Assembly: GCA_944381475.1 (NCBI GenBank)
Contig: CALWLH010000012.1
Span: 1 to 64,000 of the forward strand
Direction: 5' to 3'
From: an uncultured Lachnospiraceae bacterium
GTDB taxonomy: Bacteria; Bacillota; Clostridia; Lachnospirales; Lachnospiraceae
Length of the DNA stretch: 64,000 bases
How positions within the stretch are numbered: the stretch's first letter is position 1; each line of letters starts with the position of its first letter. Position numbers and translations under genes: made by a program. The notes under the pieces were generated by a model. It saw only the letters and a list, made by a program, of their open reading frames with translations, ran no database searches and was not told the DNA's origin. Below, one piece after another: positions 9,118 to 18,874 of the stretch.

Positions 9118-10359
9118 ATGTCAGAGGTTTTAGATCGTTTTATCAGCTATGTGAAAATAGATACCCAGTCCATGGAAGGAGCAGAGGCTGTTCCCTCCAC
9201 AAAAAAGCAGTTTCTACTGGCGAAAAAGCTGTACAATGAGCTTTTGGAGATGGGGGCTGAAAATGTGAGACTGGATGAGGAACATGCCTACGTGTATGCC
9301 ACGATCCCCTCCAACCTGCCAAAGGACAGGGAGGTTCCGGCCATAGGCTTTATCGCTCACATGGATACATCCCCAGCGGTTTCCGGAGAAAATGTGAATC
9401 CCCGGATCATCAGGAATTATGATGGAAAGGACATTGTGCTGAACGAGGAGTACACACTTTTGGCGGAGGAGTTTCCGGAAATAACCGATTATAAGGGCTG
9501 GGATATTGTGGTAACAGACGGCACAACCCTTTTGGGGGCGGATGACAAGGCGGGCGTGGCGGAGATCATGACCATGGCTCACTACTTTCTGTCCCATCCG
9601 GAGATTCCACATGGGACAATCCAGATCGGCTTTACCCCGGATGAGGAGGTTGGCCGGGGTGTGGATTATTTTGATGTGCCGGGCTTTGGCGCGGACTATG
9701 CCTACACCGTGGACGGGGGTGCGCTGGGAGAGCTGGAGTATGAGAATTTCAACGCCCTGAATATACAGGTGGTGGTAAAGGGGATGAGCATCCACCCCGG
9801 CGGGGCAAAGGGCAAAATGAAAAATGCCCTTCTGGTTTCCATGGAGTTTCAGAATATGCTTCCCACCTTTGCAAATCCTGCCTACACGGAGCGCTACGAG
9901 GGATTTTATCACTTGGACGAGATGCACGGGGGAGTGGACGAAACAGTGATGAGCTACATCATCCGGGATCATGATGCGAAGAAATTTAACGACAAAGTCA
10001 AGTTTGCTTATCAGATCGCCACATTTTTAAATACCAAGTACGGCGCTGGCACGGTAACCATTCGTGAGTGCGGAGGCTATCGGAACATGAAGGAGATGAT
10101 TGAGCCCCACATGGAGCTCATTGATCTGGCGGCAAAGGCCATGGAGGAAGCAGGCATCACACCGGTGATCAGTCCCATCCGTGGAGGCACAGACGGGGCA
10201 AGGCTTTCCTACATGGGTCTCCCCTGTCCGAATCTGTGTACCGGCGGACATAACTGTCACGGACGTTTTGAGTATATCCCGGTGCAGTCCCTGGAAAAAA
10301 CTACAGAAATTCTCATCAGACTTGTAGGAAAATATGCCGTATTCACGGAGGAAAAATGA
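9118..10359 (+). CDS. pepT: Peptidase T (tripeptidase)
   Basis: PepT is a cytoplasmic zinc aminopeptidase of the M20 family that removes the N-terminal residue from tripeptides. The 413-residue length matches the family. Zinc-binding motifs are in order: AHMDTSPAV, then GADDKAG with the bridging Asp, then the catalytic DEEVG, and a late GGTDGARLS with [11 protein letters not shown] holding a ligand His. The ribosome binding site is AAAGAGG before the ATG. The stop overlaps the next start by ATGA, so it is coupled to the radical SAM gene. Confidence 0.95.
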   Translation: MSEVLDRFISYVKIDTQSMEGAEAVPSTKKQFLLAKKLYNELLEMGAENVRLDEEHAYVYATIPSNLPKDREVPAIGFIAHMDTSPAVSGENVNPRIIRNYDGKDIVLNEEYTLLAEEFPEITDYKGWDIVVTDGTTLLGADDKAGVAEIMTMAHYFLSHPEIPHGTIQIGFTPDEEVGRGVDYFDVPGFGADYAYTVDGGALGELEYENFNALNIQVVVKGMSIHPGGAKGKMKNALLVSMEFQNMLPTFANPAYTERYEGFYHLDEMHGGVDETVMSYIIRDHDAKKFNDKVKFAYQIATFLNTKYGAGTVTIRECGGYRNMKEMIEPHMELIDLAAKAMEEAGITPVISPIRGGTDGARLSYMGLPCPNLCTGGHNCHGRFEYIPVQSLEKTTEILIRLVGKYAVFTEEK

Positions 10360-12281
10360 GAAAATTAGCTTTAAGCGATGAAATCCTACTGAGTGTGGAA
10401 AAGCCTGCCAGATATATCGGAGGAGAGTTCAATGCTGCCAATAAGGACTTTGACGCCATGGATGTGAACATCTGCTTCTGCTTCCCGGATGTGTATGAGA
10501 TTGGCATGTCCCACCTTGGTATTCAGATTCTATACGATATGTTCAACCGCTGGGAGGGAATCTACTGTGATCGGGTTTATTCCCCCTGGCCGGATCTGGA
10601 TAAGATTATGCGGGAGCAGAAGATCCCGCTTTTTGGCGTGGAATCCCAGCGCCCCGTGAAGGATTTTGACATTCTTTGCGTCACCCTGCAGTATGAGATG
10701 TGCTACACAAATGTGCTACAGGTTATCGATCTGAGTCAGATACCTTTACTTTCAAAGGACCGGGGAGATGATGATCCCATCGTGATCGGAGGCGGCCCCT
10801 GCGCCTACAATCCGGAGCCCATTGCGGATTTCTTTGATATCTTCTATATCGGCGAGGGGGAGACCCAGTATCAGAGGCTGACGGAGCTCTATAAGAAAGT
10901 GAGAAGGGAAGCTGGAGGGGACTGGCGCCAGCAGTTTTTGAGACAGGCGTCCCATATCCCCGGCATGTATGTTCCATCCCTCTACGAAGTCACCTACTAC
11001 GACCAGGGGGGGATGGAGGGGGACAACCCTGCTCCCAGACCGGAGCTTGCCGGGACCATCGCCTCCTTTAGACCCCTGTATGAGGATGTTCCGGAAAGGA
11101 TTCGCAAGGAAATCGTGACGGATGTCAGCGACACCTATTATCCGGATGCACCTCTGGTGCCCTTTATCAGAGCCACTCAGGACCGGGTGGTGCTGGAGAT
11201 CCAGAGGGGCTGTATCAGAGGGTGCCGCTTCTGCCAGGCAGGCATGATCTACAGGCCGGTGCGGGAGAGGAGCATTGATTTCCTGAAGGAGAAGGCGGTA
11301 AAGCTTCTGGAGAGCACAGGGCATGAGGAGATTACCCTGAGCTCCTTAAGCTCCAGCGATTATTCCCATCTGGAGGAGCTGGTAAACTTTCTTATTGACA
11401 ATTTCCACGGACAGGGAGTGAATGTGTCCCTGCCCTCCCTTCGCATTGACGCCTTTTTTCTGGATTTCATGAGCAAGGTACAGGATATCAGAAAGAGCAG
11501 CCTGACCTTTGCGCCGGAGGCGGGAACCCAGAGGCTTAGAAACGTGATCAACAAGGGCTTAACAGAGGAGGATATTTTAAATGGCGCGGCACTGGCCTTT
11601 GAGGGGGGATGGAACCGGGTCAAGCTTTACTTTATGCTGGGCATTCCCACGGAGACTGTGGAGGATATGGAGGGAATCCCCATTTTAGCGGACAAGATTG
11701 CCCGCCGCTTTTATGAGATCCCGAAGGATCAGAGGAATGGACGGGTTCAGATTGTGGCCAGCTCCTCCTTTTTTGTCACAAAGCCCTTTACCCCCTTTCA
11801 GTGGGCGGGGATGTGTACCAAGGAGGAGTTTATTGCCAAGGCCAGACATGTGCGCAACAAATTTAAGGAGATGAGAAATGCCAAGAGCTTAAAATACAGC
11901 TGGCATGAGGCGGACGAGACGGTGATGGAGGGGGTTCTCGCAAGAGGGGACAGAAGGCTTGCCCCTGCTATTCTGGAGGCGTACAGAATGGGCTGTATGT
12001 TTGATGCCTGGTCCGACTTTTTCCACTATGACCGCTGGCTTTTGGCCCTGGAAAAGTGGGGTATTGATATCGATTTTTATAATTCAAGAACCCGCGTTTA
12101 CGAGGAGATCCTTCCCTGGGATTTTCTGGACTGCGGCGTTACGAAAAAATTTCTGTGGCGGGAATGGGAGAAGGCCCAGCAGGAGCTTGTGACGGCCAAT
12201 TGCCGTATGGGCTGCTCCGGCTGCGGGGCCCTGGTGTTTGGAGGAGGTGTCTGCTTTGAAGATAAGAGTGAAGTTCGGTAA
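10356..12281 (+). CDS. B12-binding-domain radical SAM protein, TIGR03960 family
   Basis: The 641-residue protein has an N-terminal B12-binding-like region (roughly residues 30-200, with [17 protein letters not shown]). A radical SAM domain follows with the cluster motif C286-x3-C290-x2-C293 in [13 protein letters not shown]. Later motifs [13 protein letters not shown] and FMLGIPTET fit the SAM-binding barrel. The C-terminus has CxxGCxxCG-like cysteines (CRMGCSGCG) that may bind a second cluster. From family knowledge this gene nearly always precedes a DUF2344 gene, as here, and often rng and rplU. The reaction is not established as far as I know; an RNA or ribosome modification role is an inference from context. 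Confidence 0.88.
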   Translation: MRKLALSDEILLSVEKPARYIGGEFNAANKDFDAMDVNICFCFPDVYEIGMSHLGIQILYDMFNRWEGIYCDRVYSPWPDLDKIMREQKIPLFGVESQRPVKDFDILCVTLQYEMCYTNVLQVIDLSQIPLLSKDRGDDDPIVIGGGPCAYNPEPIADFFDIFYIGEGETQYQRLTELYKKVRREAGGDWRQQFLRQASHIPGMYVPSLYEVTYYDQGGMEGDNPAPRPELAGTIASFRPLYEDVPERIRKEIVTDVSDTYYPDAPLVPFIRATQDRVVLEIQRGCIRGCRFCQAGMIYRPVRERSIDFLKEKAVKLLESTGHEEITLSSLSSSDYSHLEELVNFLIDNFHGQGVNVSLPSLRIDAFFLDFMSKVQDIRKSSLTFAPEAGTQRLRNVINKGLTEEDILNGAALAFEGGWNRVKLYFMLGIPTETVEDMEGIPILADKIARRFYEIPKDQRNGRVQIVASSSFFVTKPFTPFQWAGMCTKEEFIAKARHVRNKFKEMRNAKSLKYSWHEADETVMEGVLARGDRRLAPAILEAYRMGCMFDAWSDFFHYDRWLLALEKWGIDIDFYNSRTRVYEEILPWDFLDCGVTKKFLWREWEKAQQELVTANCRMGCSGCGALVFGGGVCFEDKSEVR

Positions 12282-12987
12282 ATACGGCGGACTGAAATTT
12301 GTGGGACATCTGGACATCATGCGCTACTTCCAGAAATGTATGCGCCGGGCGAAGGTGGATATACGGTACAGCACCGGCTTTTCTCCCCATCAGATCATGT
12401 CCTTTGCCCAGCCCCTGGGCCTGGGGGTGACCAGTGACGGGGAATATATGGATATTGAAGTCAATTCCACCGATACATCGGAGCGGATGATCCAGCGCAT
12501 CAATGCGGCGAATGTGGAGGATATCCGTATCTACAGCTACAGGCTCCTTCCTGAGAAGGCAAAGACTGGTATGGCCATCATTGCCGCTGCGGATTATGAG
12601 GTACGGTTCCGGTATGGCTGCCCTTTTGACCTGAAAGAAGCCTGGCCCCGGTTTATGGAGCAGACACAGATTTTGATAGAAAAGCAGACCAAATCCGGAA
12701 AAAAGGAAACAGATATCAAGCCGCTGATTTATGAACATTATCCCATGGAGGATGGACTGTTTTTGAAGCTGTCCTGCGGAAGCGTGGTGAATCTGAAGCC
12801 GGAGACGGTGATGGAGGCGCTGTATTCCTTTGCGGGCTTTACTCTGGGCCCGCTTGATCTGCTGCTCCACAGAAAAGAGCTCTACGGGGAGCTGGCCCAG
12901 AAGGAATCGGAGGAACACTGCTTTCTGGCCCTGGAGGAAATGGGGGTGGATATCACGGAACCCATGTGCGAAGGACAGAGCAGGTAA
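12256..12987 (+). CDS. DUF2344 / TIGR03936 radical-SAM-linked protein
   Basis: This is the conserved partner of the upstream radical SAM protein; in some bacteria the two are fused. The 243-residue product starts with the family motif beginning [16 protein letters not shown]. It then has a region with FSPHQIMSFAQPLGLGVTSDGEYMD, which resembles the tRNA or RNA-binding parts of other radical SAM helpers. The likely start is the TTG at 12256, with GGAGGAGG eight bases upstream. This overlaps the end of the radical SAM gene by 26 bases. Function is unknown. Coupling suggests a complex with the radical SAM enzyme. Confidence 0.85.
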   Translation: MKIRVKFGKYGGLKFVGHLDIMRYFQKCMRRAKVDIRYSTGFSPHQIMSFAQPLGLGVTSDGEYMDIEVNSTDTSERMIQRINAANVEDIRIYSYRLLPEKAKTGMAIIAAADYEVRFRYGCPFDLKEAWPRFMEQTQILIEKQTKSGKKETDIKPLIYEHYPMEDGLFLKLSCGSVVNLKPETVMEALYSFAGFTLGPLDLLLHRKELYGELAQKESEEHCFLALEEMGVDITEPMCEGQSR

Positions 12988-13058
12988 ACTTACTCCAACG
13001 AATTCCAAAGGCCGTTCTGGAACGGGAAGCAATACTTTGAAATTAGGACAAACAGAAA

Positions 13059-14267
13059 ATGAAACGAGTATTACTGCACAAGGACAATCAGATCTTAAGC
13101 GTCCTGCTGGATGGCACAAACCGTGCATGGGATTTGGGCTGCTATGAAGAAGCTCCCCGGAGTATAGGAGATATTCTGATATGCAGGGTCAGGGATGTGG
13201 CGCAGAATATACAGGCTGCCTTTGTGGACATTGGGACCGGGACAAACGCCTACTTACCCTTGGCTGACCTGGGAGAACATACAGTTTTCACGAAGAAGAA
13301 TGGAAAAAAGCAGATTGTTCCCGGGGATGAGCTGCTGGTTCAGATTTCCAAGGAGCCCATCAAGACAAAACCTGCCGCCGTTACCACAAAGCTGTCCATT
13401 TCCGGAAAGCATGTGGCGGTAGCTGCTGACGGAAAGGGCGCTGTTCATTTCAGCAAAAAAATTTCTGATAGGGCGTTTCGGGACAGAATAGCTTCACTGC
13501 TGTCAGAGATTTTGGACCGTCGGTTCTCCATGGTGCTTCGGACAAATGCACCGGAGGCGGAGGATGAGACCATCCTGTCAGAGGCGGCGGGGATTCAAAA
13601 TAAGCTTGCAGAGCTGCTCCAGAAAGCACCCTATCAGGTCTGCTTGACCTGCCTATACGAAGCGCTTCCAGACTGGCTGGCGGAGCTGCGGGATACCAGG
13701 GATGAGGAGCTGGAGGAGGTTGTCACAGACGACCAGGTTCTTTATTCCAGGATTCTTTCAGAAAAGGAGCCGCTCCTTGGAGATAGGACGGTTCTGCGCC
13801 TGTATGAGGATCATCAGCTTCCCCTGATCAAGGCTTATCCAATCGAAAAAATCCTGCGGGAGGCCCTGGCGGAGCGGGTCTGGATGAAATCCGGCGGGTA
13901 CCTGGTGATCCAGCCCACGGAGGCCCTGGTGGTGATCGACGTCAACAGCGGAAAATCTGAATATAAGGGTGGGAACCGCCAGGCAGCCCTGCGGCTGAAT
14001 CTGGAGGCTGCCAGGGAGGCTGCAAGGCAGATCCGCATACGAAATTTATCCGGAATCATTCTCATTGATTTTATCAACATGAATGACGAGGAGATGAAGC
14101 AGGAGCTTCTAAGAGCATTGTCCGCATTTTTGCGCCAGGACCGGGTTCACACCTTGCTCATGGGAATGACCAGGCTGGAGCTGACGGAGATTACCAGAAA
14201 AAAAGTACACAGACCCTTGTATCAGACTGGAGCTAAGAGCTTTTTAAGCGAACCGGATTCGGTTTGA
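13059..14267 (+). CDS. rng: Ribonuclease E/G family endoribonuclease (short, RNase G-like)
   Basis: This family cleaves single-stranded RNA in rRNA and mRNA maturation. The 402-residue product has an S1-like RNA-binding domain (about residues 35-120, with AAFVDIGTGTNAYLPL). The DNase I-like catalytic part has the two metal-binding aspartates in VVIDVNSGK and IILIDFINM. It ends shortly after the catalytic region at GAKSFLSEPDSV. The usual zinc-link with a CPxC motif and the small C-terminal domain are missing, so it is about 80 residues shorter than E. coli RNase G. A hairpin terminator follows directly. Gene order radical SAM, DUF2344, rng is typical, but rplU is 39 kb away here. Confidence 0.87.
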   Translation: MKRVLLHKDNQILSVLLDGTNRAWDLGCYEEAPRSIGDILICRVRDVAQNIQAAFVDIGTGTNAYLPLADLGEHTVFTKKNGKKQIVPGDELLVQISKEPIKTKPAAVTTKLSISGKHVAVAADGKGAVHFSKKISDRAFRDRIASLLSEILDRRFSMVLRTNAPEAEDETILSEAAGIQNKLAELLQKAPYQVCLTCLYEALPDWLAELRDTRDEELEEVVTDDQVLYSRILSEKEPLLGDRTVLRLYEDHQLPLIKAYPIEKILREALAERVWMKSGGYLVIQPTEALVVIDVNSGKSEYKGGNRQAALRLNLEAAREAARQIRIRNLSGIILIDFINMNDEEMKQELLRALSAFLRQDRVHTLLMGMTRLELTEITRKKVHRPLYQTGAKSFLSEPDSV

Positions 14268-14271
14268 CGGA

Positions 14272-14306
14272 CGGGGCTCTTGTGAACTGCAGTCCCGGAT
14301 TTTTTG
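14272..14306 (+). terminator. Rho-independent terminator after rng
   Basis: CGGGGCT (14272-14278) pairs with AGTCCCG (14291-14297), including one G-U pair. A run of T follows (14300-14305). It lies 5 bases after the rng stop and ends the pepT-rng run. Confidence 0.65.
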
Positions 14307-14335
14307 AATTTTACCACAATTTTTTTGAAATACTC

Positions 14336-14364
14336 TTGACATTTTTTCAATTTGCGTATATGAT
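14336..14364 (+). promoter_or_regulatory. Promoter of tRNA-Thr
   Basis: TTGACA at 14336-14341 and TATGAT at 14359-14364 are separated by 17 bases. The predicted start of transcription is about 11 bases before the tRNA. Confidence 0.75.
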
Positions 14365-14381
14365 TTGCAGGTATAAAAAAC

Positions 14382-14454
<73 letters not shown>

Positions 14455-14461
14455 TCTTAGG

Positions 14462-14488
14462 CAGTATCGAGTTTCTCGATACTGTTTT
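14462..14488 (+). terminator. Terminator after tRNA-Thr
   Basis: A perfect 10-bp stem, CAGTATCGAG (14462-14471) with CTCGATACTG (14475-14484), has a TTT loop and is followed by TTTT. Confidence 0.85.
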
Positions 14489-14526
14489 GCTATAAGGATT
14501 TAAAATGACAGACGGAGGAGAGGAAC

Positions 14527-15612
14527 ATGGAAAGCAAGTTCAAGGTGGGCATTTTAGGCGGTACAGGCATGGTTGGCCAGAGATTTATCTCTTTGCTGGA
14601 AAATCATCCCTGGTTCGAGGTGACGGTGGTGGCGGCAAGCCCCCGGTCAGCTGGAAAGACCTACGAGGAGGCTGTAGGCGCCAGATGGAAGATGGAAACG
14701 CCCATGCCTGAGGCTGTAAAGAAGATGGTGGTATTAAATGTCAACGAGGTGGAGAAGGTTGCCTCTCAGGTGGATTTTGTCTTCAGTGCAGTAGATATGA
14801 CCAAGGATGAGATTAAGGCTATCGAGGAGGCCTATGCCAAGACAGAGACTCCCGTTGTTTCTAATAACAGCGCCCATCGCTGGACGCCGGACGTTCCCAT
14901 GGTTGTTCCGGAAATCAACCCGGAGCACTATGAGATTATTCCCTTTCAGAGAAAGAGACTGGGAACCACAAGGGGCTTTGTGACAGTGAAGCCCAACTGC
15001 TCCATCCAGAGCTATACCCCTATGCTTCATGCCATCAAGGAATTTGAACCCACCGTGGTGGTTGCCACCACCTATCAGGCTATTTCCGGAGCAGGAAAGA
15101 CCTTTAAGGATTGGCCGGAGATGGAGGGAAACATCATTCCCTATATCGGCGGTGAGGAGGAAAAGAGCGAAAAGGAGCCTTTGCGAATCTGGGGACATAT
15201 TCAGGATGGCGCCATCGTTCCTGCTGCTTCGCCCATTATCACCACCCAGTGCCTTCGGGTGCCGGTATTGGACGGTCACACAGCGGCCGTATTCATGAAT
15301 CTGAACAAAAAGGTTTCTAAGGAAGAAATCATCGAAAAGTGGGTGAATTACAGCGGAGAGCCCCAGAAGCTTGCGCTTCCCAGCGCGCCGAAGCAGTTCA
15401 TCCAGTATCTGGAGGATGACAACAGACCCCAGGTACTTTTGGACAAGAATTTTGAGCATGGTATGGGCGTATCTGTTGGCAGACTTCGCCCGGATACGGT
15501 TTATGACTGGAAGTTTGTGGGCCTTTCCCACAACACCCTTCGCGGTGCTGCAGGCGGCGGCGTCCTTTCCGCGGAGATGCTGGTGGCAAAGGGCTACATC
15601 ACAAAGAAATGA
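14527..15612 (+). CDS. asd: Aspartate-semialdehyde dehydrogenase
   Basis: Asd reduces aspartyl phosphate to aspartate semialdehyde, feeding lysine, diaminopimelate, threonine and methionine synthesis. The 361-residue protein has the N-terminal NADP fold motif ILGGTGMVGQRF. The active-site cysteine lies in KPNCSIQSYTP, and late motifs include QAISGAGKTF, DGHTAAV and the C-terminal HNTLRGAAGGGV. The PNCSIQ form of the active site and the length fit the archaeal/fungal-type subfamily found in many Clostridia rather than the E. coli type. The start follows GGAGGAGAGGA. A perfect hairpin terminator follows, so it may be a single-gene unit. Confidence 0.94.
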   Translation: MESKFKVGILGGTGMVGQRFISLLENHPWFEVTVVAASPRSAGKTYEEAVGARWKMETPMPEAVKKMVVLNVNEVEKVASQVDFVFSAVDMTKDEIKAIEEAYAKTETPVVSNNSAHRWTPDVPMVVPEINPEHYEIIPFQRKRLGTTRGFVTVKPNCSIQSYTPMLHAIKEFEPTVVVATTYQAISGAGKTFKDWPEMEGNIIPYIGGEEEKSEKEPLRIWGHIQDGAIVPAASPIITTQCLRVPVLDGHTAAVFMNLNKKVSKEEIIEKWVNYSGEPQKLALPSAPKQFIQYLEDDNRPQVLLDKNFEHGMGVSVGRLRPDTVYDWKFVGLSHNTLRGAAGGGVLSAEMLVAKGYITKK

Positions 15613-15618
15613 CTTTTT

Positions 15619-15645
15619 CCGGCGTCCTTTGGACGCCGGATTTTT
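15619..15645 (+). terminator. Terminator after asd
   Basis: CCGGCGTCC (15619-15627) and GGACGCCGG (15631-15639) form a perfect 9-bp stem with a TTT loop, followed by ATTTTT. Confidence 0.92.
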
Positions 15646-15711
15646 CGTCCAGGCATACCTGCTCTCAGTGCTGCATAAGATAAAGCAGTGTATACATATG
15701 GGGGAAGCGCA

Positions 15712-16020
15712 TTGGGTGGAGCAAAGCAGAAGGAACAGAAAAATGCCTGTCTTTCCGGCAGACGCATACGTCTGGCTGAAGCCCTGGACATACCGAAGGA
15801 AACGGTTTACGGTCTGTCCTGTGTGACCATGATCGGGGACAGGGAGATTTATATTGAAAATTATATGAGTATCCTGGAATATACGGACAAAAAGCTGCGC
15901 CTCCGGGTTAAGGGGGGAAATCTTCTGATTACGGGCTGCAGAATCTGTATTCTTTATTTCAATGACACGGATATGCAGGTTCGCGGCTGCATAGACCAGA
16001 TTCAATTTGAGAGAAGGTAG
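15712..16020 (+). CDS. yqfC: Sporulation protein YqfC
   Basis: YqfC is a small protein made in the mother cell during sporulation in Firmicutes; the molecular role is not settled. The product of about 102 residues has the family core LDIPKETVYGLSCVTMIGDREIYIENYMSILEY and ends in a beta-rich part with VKGGNLLITG (core given as short overlapping motifs: LDIPKETVY, MIGDREIYIEN). The start is uncertain: TTG at 15712 with GGGGGAAG upstream gives the usual length, while GTG at 15688 would add eight residues but has no clear ribosome binding site. The next gene is yqfD, as in Bacillus. Confidence 0.8.
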   Translation: MGGAKQKEQKNACLSGRRIRLAEALDIPKETVYGLSCVTMIGDREIYIENYMSILEYTDKKLRLRVKGGNLLITGCRICILYFNDTDMQVRGCIDQIQFERR

Positions 16021-16118
16021 AAAACGATATGCAGGGGGATGTCCATATATTGAGAACAGGAAGCATTATTTATGGTATAAGAAAATACTCCTGCTCATAG
16101 GATATAACAGTACAGATC

Positions 16119-17351
16119 ATGGGGCTACATATGGAATCCAATGTGCAGAGAAAAATTTGCGGCTATGTGCGGATTCAGATTACGGGGAGCGGTCAGGAAC
16201 GCTTCTTCAACCTGTGCAGCTATCGGCAGATTTTCCCCTCAAATGTAATCTACAGGGATGGAACATGCATCTGCGAAATCCTCCTGAAGGATTACTGGAA
16301 TATCAAATCCCTTGTAAAAAAGACCGGGATAAAGGTCAGGCTGCTGGATAAATGCGGTCTGCCCTTTTTTGTTTACAGGTACAAGAAAAGAGGCGCCCTG
16401 GTGGCAGGGCTATTTCTGGCAGTTGTATTTCTCTATGTGATGAGCCTGCATATATGGAGTATCGATTTTCAGGGAAACACCTACTATTCCGATGAAGTCC
16501 TCATGAGCTTTCTGGAATCCATCGGCATCAAAAACGGTATGAAAAGCAGCAGAATTCTGTGTGATGACGTGGAGAGCGCCATGAGAATTGCCTTTGATGA
16601 GATCACCTGGGTATCCGTGGAGATTGACGGCACACTTCTCAGGGTCAACTTAAAGGAAAACCTGAATACCCAGACGATTCCCGAAAAAAGTACCGAGACA
16701 AGGGATCTGGTATCGGATTATGATGGTGTGGTGCTGTCCATCATCACTAGGACGGGTACTCCCAAGGTAAAGGCCGGGGATGTGGTGACGAAGGGACAGG
16801 TGTTGGTCAGCGGTGTTATAGAACTCCATGACGACGCCCAGATGGTTACGGGAAATCGGGTTGTCTATGCGGATGCGGATATCTATGTACAGACGGAGTA
16901 TGAGATGGATATGCGGATTGCTCAGAGCTATGAAGTGGATCAGGTGGTTCACGAAAATAAGGGGCTGTATATAAGCATTTTAGGACGGGATCAGACATTT
17001 TTGCTCCCGGTTTCCTTTGATTACCCTGTCAGGAAGGAAACGGATATCACCCAGCTGAAGCTTTTTGAAAATTTTTATCTGCCTGTTTTTGTGGGATCAG
17101 TGGATATACAGTATTATGATACGGTGACCTGTTTTTACGAGGAGGAGGAGTTTTTAAACCATTGTCAGGAAATTTTAAATGAGGAATTGGCAAATTTAGA
17201 AAAAAAAGGGGTGGAAATTATGGAAAATCACGTTATAATACAGAGTGATGACTTGTGCGCATATCTGCGTGGGACATTGACCCTGAAGGTTCAGGCAGGA
17301 GTTTCGGCGCCTGTCACCATGCCGGAGGTTGCGCCGGATCAATCGCAGTAA
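16119..17351 (+). CDS. yqfD: Sporulation protein YqfD
   Basis: YqfD is a membrane protein needed for spore formation in Bacillus and conserved in spore-forming Clostridia. The 410-residue product has an N-terminal soluble part, one clear membrane helix at about residues 90-108 (GALVAGLFLAVVFLYVMSL) and a long external part. The segment after the helix (FQGNTYYSDEVLMSFLESIGI) resembles a POTRA/FtsQ-like fold, and the motif VKAGDVVTKGQVLVSG is typical of the family. The start lacks a clear ribosome binding site; ATG at 16131 is an alternative. Order yqfC-yqfD-phoH-ybeY is conserved in Firmicutes. Confidence 0.87.
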   Translation: MGLHMESNVQRKICGYVRIQITGSGQERFFNLCSYRQIFPSNVIYRDGTCICEILLKDYWNIKSLVKKTGIKVRLLDKCGLPFFVYRYKKRGALVAGLFLAVVFLYVMSLHIWSIDFQGNTYYSDEVLMSFLESIGIKNGMKSSRILCDDVESAMRIAFDEITWVSVEIDGTLLRVNLKENLNTQTIPEKSTETRDLVSDYDGVVLSIITRTGTPKVKAGDVVTKGQVLVSGVIELHDDAQMVTGNRVVYADADIYVQTEYEMDMRIAQSYEVDQVVHENKGLYISILGRDQTFLLPVSFDYPVRKETDITQLKLFENFYLPVFVGSVDIQYYDTVTCFYEEEEFLNHCQEILNEELANLEKKGVEIMENHVIIQSDDLCAYLRGTLTLKVQAGVSAPVTMPEVAPDQSQ

Positions 17352-17386
17352 AGGAGAAATCGCGATTTGGCGATATGATTTAGTGA

Positions 17387-18382
17387 ATGGGTGTATTACA
17401 AACGGTTATGAATATCCCGGTGGAGCATCAGAAAAATGTCTTTGGCCCCTTTGATATGTATATTAAAAAGATAGAAAGATCCCTGCATGTGACGGTGATC
17501 ATGAGGGAGGGAGAGCTGAAAATCATTGGGCCGGAGGCAGCCATTGATTCCGCAAAGAGGGTGTTTCTGACGCTGACGGAGCTCTCCAAAAGAGGCAATG
17601 AGATTGCGGAGCAAAATGTTGACTATGCTATTGCCATGAGCTTTAAGGAAAAGGAGAACAAGCTTCTGGAGTTTGATGAGGATATGATCTGCCGCACCAT
17701 CCAGGGAAAGCCCATTAAGCCAAAAACGCTGGGGCAGAAGCGGTATGTGGACGCCATCAGAAAAAATATGATCGTCTTCGGTGTGGGGCCTGCCGGAACC
17801 GGAAAAACCTACCTGGGTATGGCCATGGCCATACAGGCATTTAAGGAGGATCAGGTGTCCAGAATCATCCTCACCCGCCCCGCCATTGAGGCGGGCGAAA
17901 AGCTGGGATTTCTTCCGGGAGATATGCAGAGCAAGGTAGATCCCTATCTTCGGCCGCTCTACGATGCTCTGTATCAGATCATGGGGCCCGACAGCTTTCA
18001 GCACAATATGGAAAAGGGCCTGATCGAGGGGGCGCCCCTGGCCTATATGCGGGGACGTACGCTGGACAACTCCTATATCATTCTTGACGAGGCTCAAAAT
18101 ACAACGCCTGCTCAGATGAAGATGTTTCTGACCCGTATCGGCTTCGGCTCGAAGGTGATCATTACTGGAGACCTGACCCAGAAGGATCTGCCTGCGGGAA
18201 CCCAGTCAGGTCTTGACAGCGCGCTGATGATTCTAAAAAATATTGAGGATATCGGCATCATCCACTTTACAAATGCAGATGTGGTGCGCCATCCCCTGGT
18301 TCAGCGAATCGTGGAGGCATATGAGAAGTATGAGCAGAAAAATCCCCAGAAGATGATAAAGGACAAGAGACATGACAGTTGA
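17387..18382 (+). CDS. phoH: PhoH-like ATPase (YbeZ type)
   Basis: PhoH-type proteins are P-loop ATPases linked to RNA metabolism and are nearly always next to ybeY. The 331-residue product has a KH-like N-terminal part (about residues 10-70). It has the Walker A motif GPAGTGKT at 134-141 and Walker B in YIILDEAQNT, followed by TRIGFGSKVIITGDLTQ. The ATG at 17387 is preceded in frame by TGA, so it is the first possible start; the AAGGAG upstream is about 30 bases away, so initiation looks weak. The 3' end overlaps ybeY by 11 bases. Confidence 0.92.
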   Translation: MGVLQTVMNIPVEHQKNVFGPFDMYIKKIERSLHVTVIMREGELKIIGPEAAIDSAKRVFLTLTELSKRGNEIAEQNVDYAIAMSFKEKENKLLEFDEDMICRTIQGKPIKPKTLGQKRYVDAIRKNMIVFGVGPAGTGKTYLGMAMAIQAFKEDQVSRIILTRPAIEAGEKLGFLPGDMQSKVDPYLRPLYDALYQIMGPDSFQHNMEKGLIEGAPLAYMRGRTLDNSYIILDEAQNTTPAQMKMFLTRIGFGSKVIITGDLTQKDLPAGTQSGLDSALMILKNIEDIGIIHFTNADVVRHPLVQRIVEAYEKYEQKNPQKMIKDKRHDS

Positions 18383-18866
18383 TATTGAATATGAAACAGA
18401 TATTCTGCTGGAGCTTCCTTGCAGGAATATCATCGAAAGGGTTGTTCGTGCTGCCCTGGATTACGAAAAATGTCCCTATGAGGCCTGTGTAAGTGTGGTT
18501 TTGACAGATAATAAAAATATTCATCAGGTGAATCTGGAAACCCGGCAGATTGACGCGCCCACAGATGTACTTTCTTTTCCCATGAACGAATTTCCTGCGC
18601 CAGGAGATTTTTCCAGGCTTGAGGATGACCCGGACAGCTTTGACCCGGACAGCGGAGAGCTGCTTCTGGGAGATATCATGATTTCAGCAGAAAAGGTTAT
18701 GGAGCAAGCAAGGGCCTATGGTCACAGCGAGACAAGGGAGCTGGCCTTTCTGGTGGCCCACAGTATGCTCCACCTGATGGGATATGATCACATGGAGGAC
18801 GAGGAGCGTCTGGATATGGAGCACCGTCAGCGGGAGATTCTGGAGAGCATCGGCATCCTACGATAG
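18372..18866 (+). CDS. ybeY: Endoribonuclease YbeY (16S rRNA maturation)
   Basis: YbeY is a zinc-dependent endoribonuclease that takes part in 16S rRNA 3'-end maturation and ribosome quality control. The 164-residue product has the signature HSMLHLMGYDHMEDEE, with three zinc-binding histidines in an HxxxHxxxxxH pattern. The upstream motif TDVLSFPM is also typical. The start lies inside the 3' end of phoH (11-base overlap), indicating coupled translation. In Bacillus the next genes are dgkA, cdd and era; here a flippase gene follows instead. Confidence 0.93.
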   Translation: MTVDIEYETDILLELPCRNIIERVVRAALDYEKCPYEACVSVVLTDNKNIHQVNLETRQIDAPTDVLSFPMNEFPAPGDFSRLEDDPDSFDPDSGELLLGDIMISAEKVMEQARAYGHSETRELAFLVAHSMLHLMGYDHMEDEERLDMEHRQREILESIGILR

Positions 18867-18874
18867 GAGAAATT

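Noticed and set aside
12139-13128. 329-residue open frame on the minus strand over the DUF2344 gene
   Set aside because: It is the antisense of conserved genes, and its sequence is low in typical protein features.
14734-16005. 423-residue open frame on the minus strand over asd
   Set aside because: It lies opposite asd and yqfC, which have clear family motifs, and its translation has no recognisable domain or ribosome binding site.
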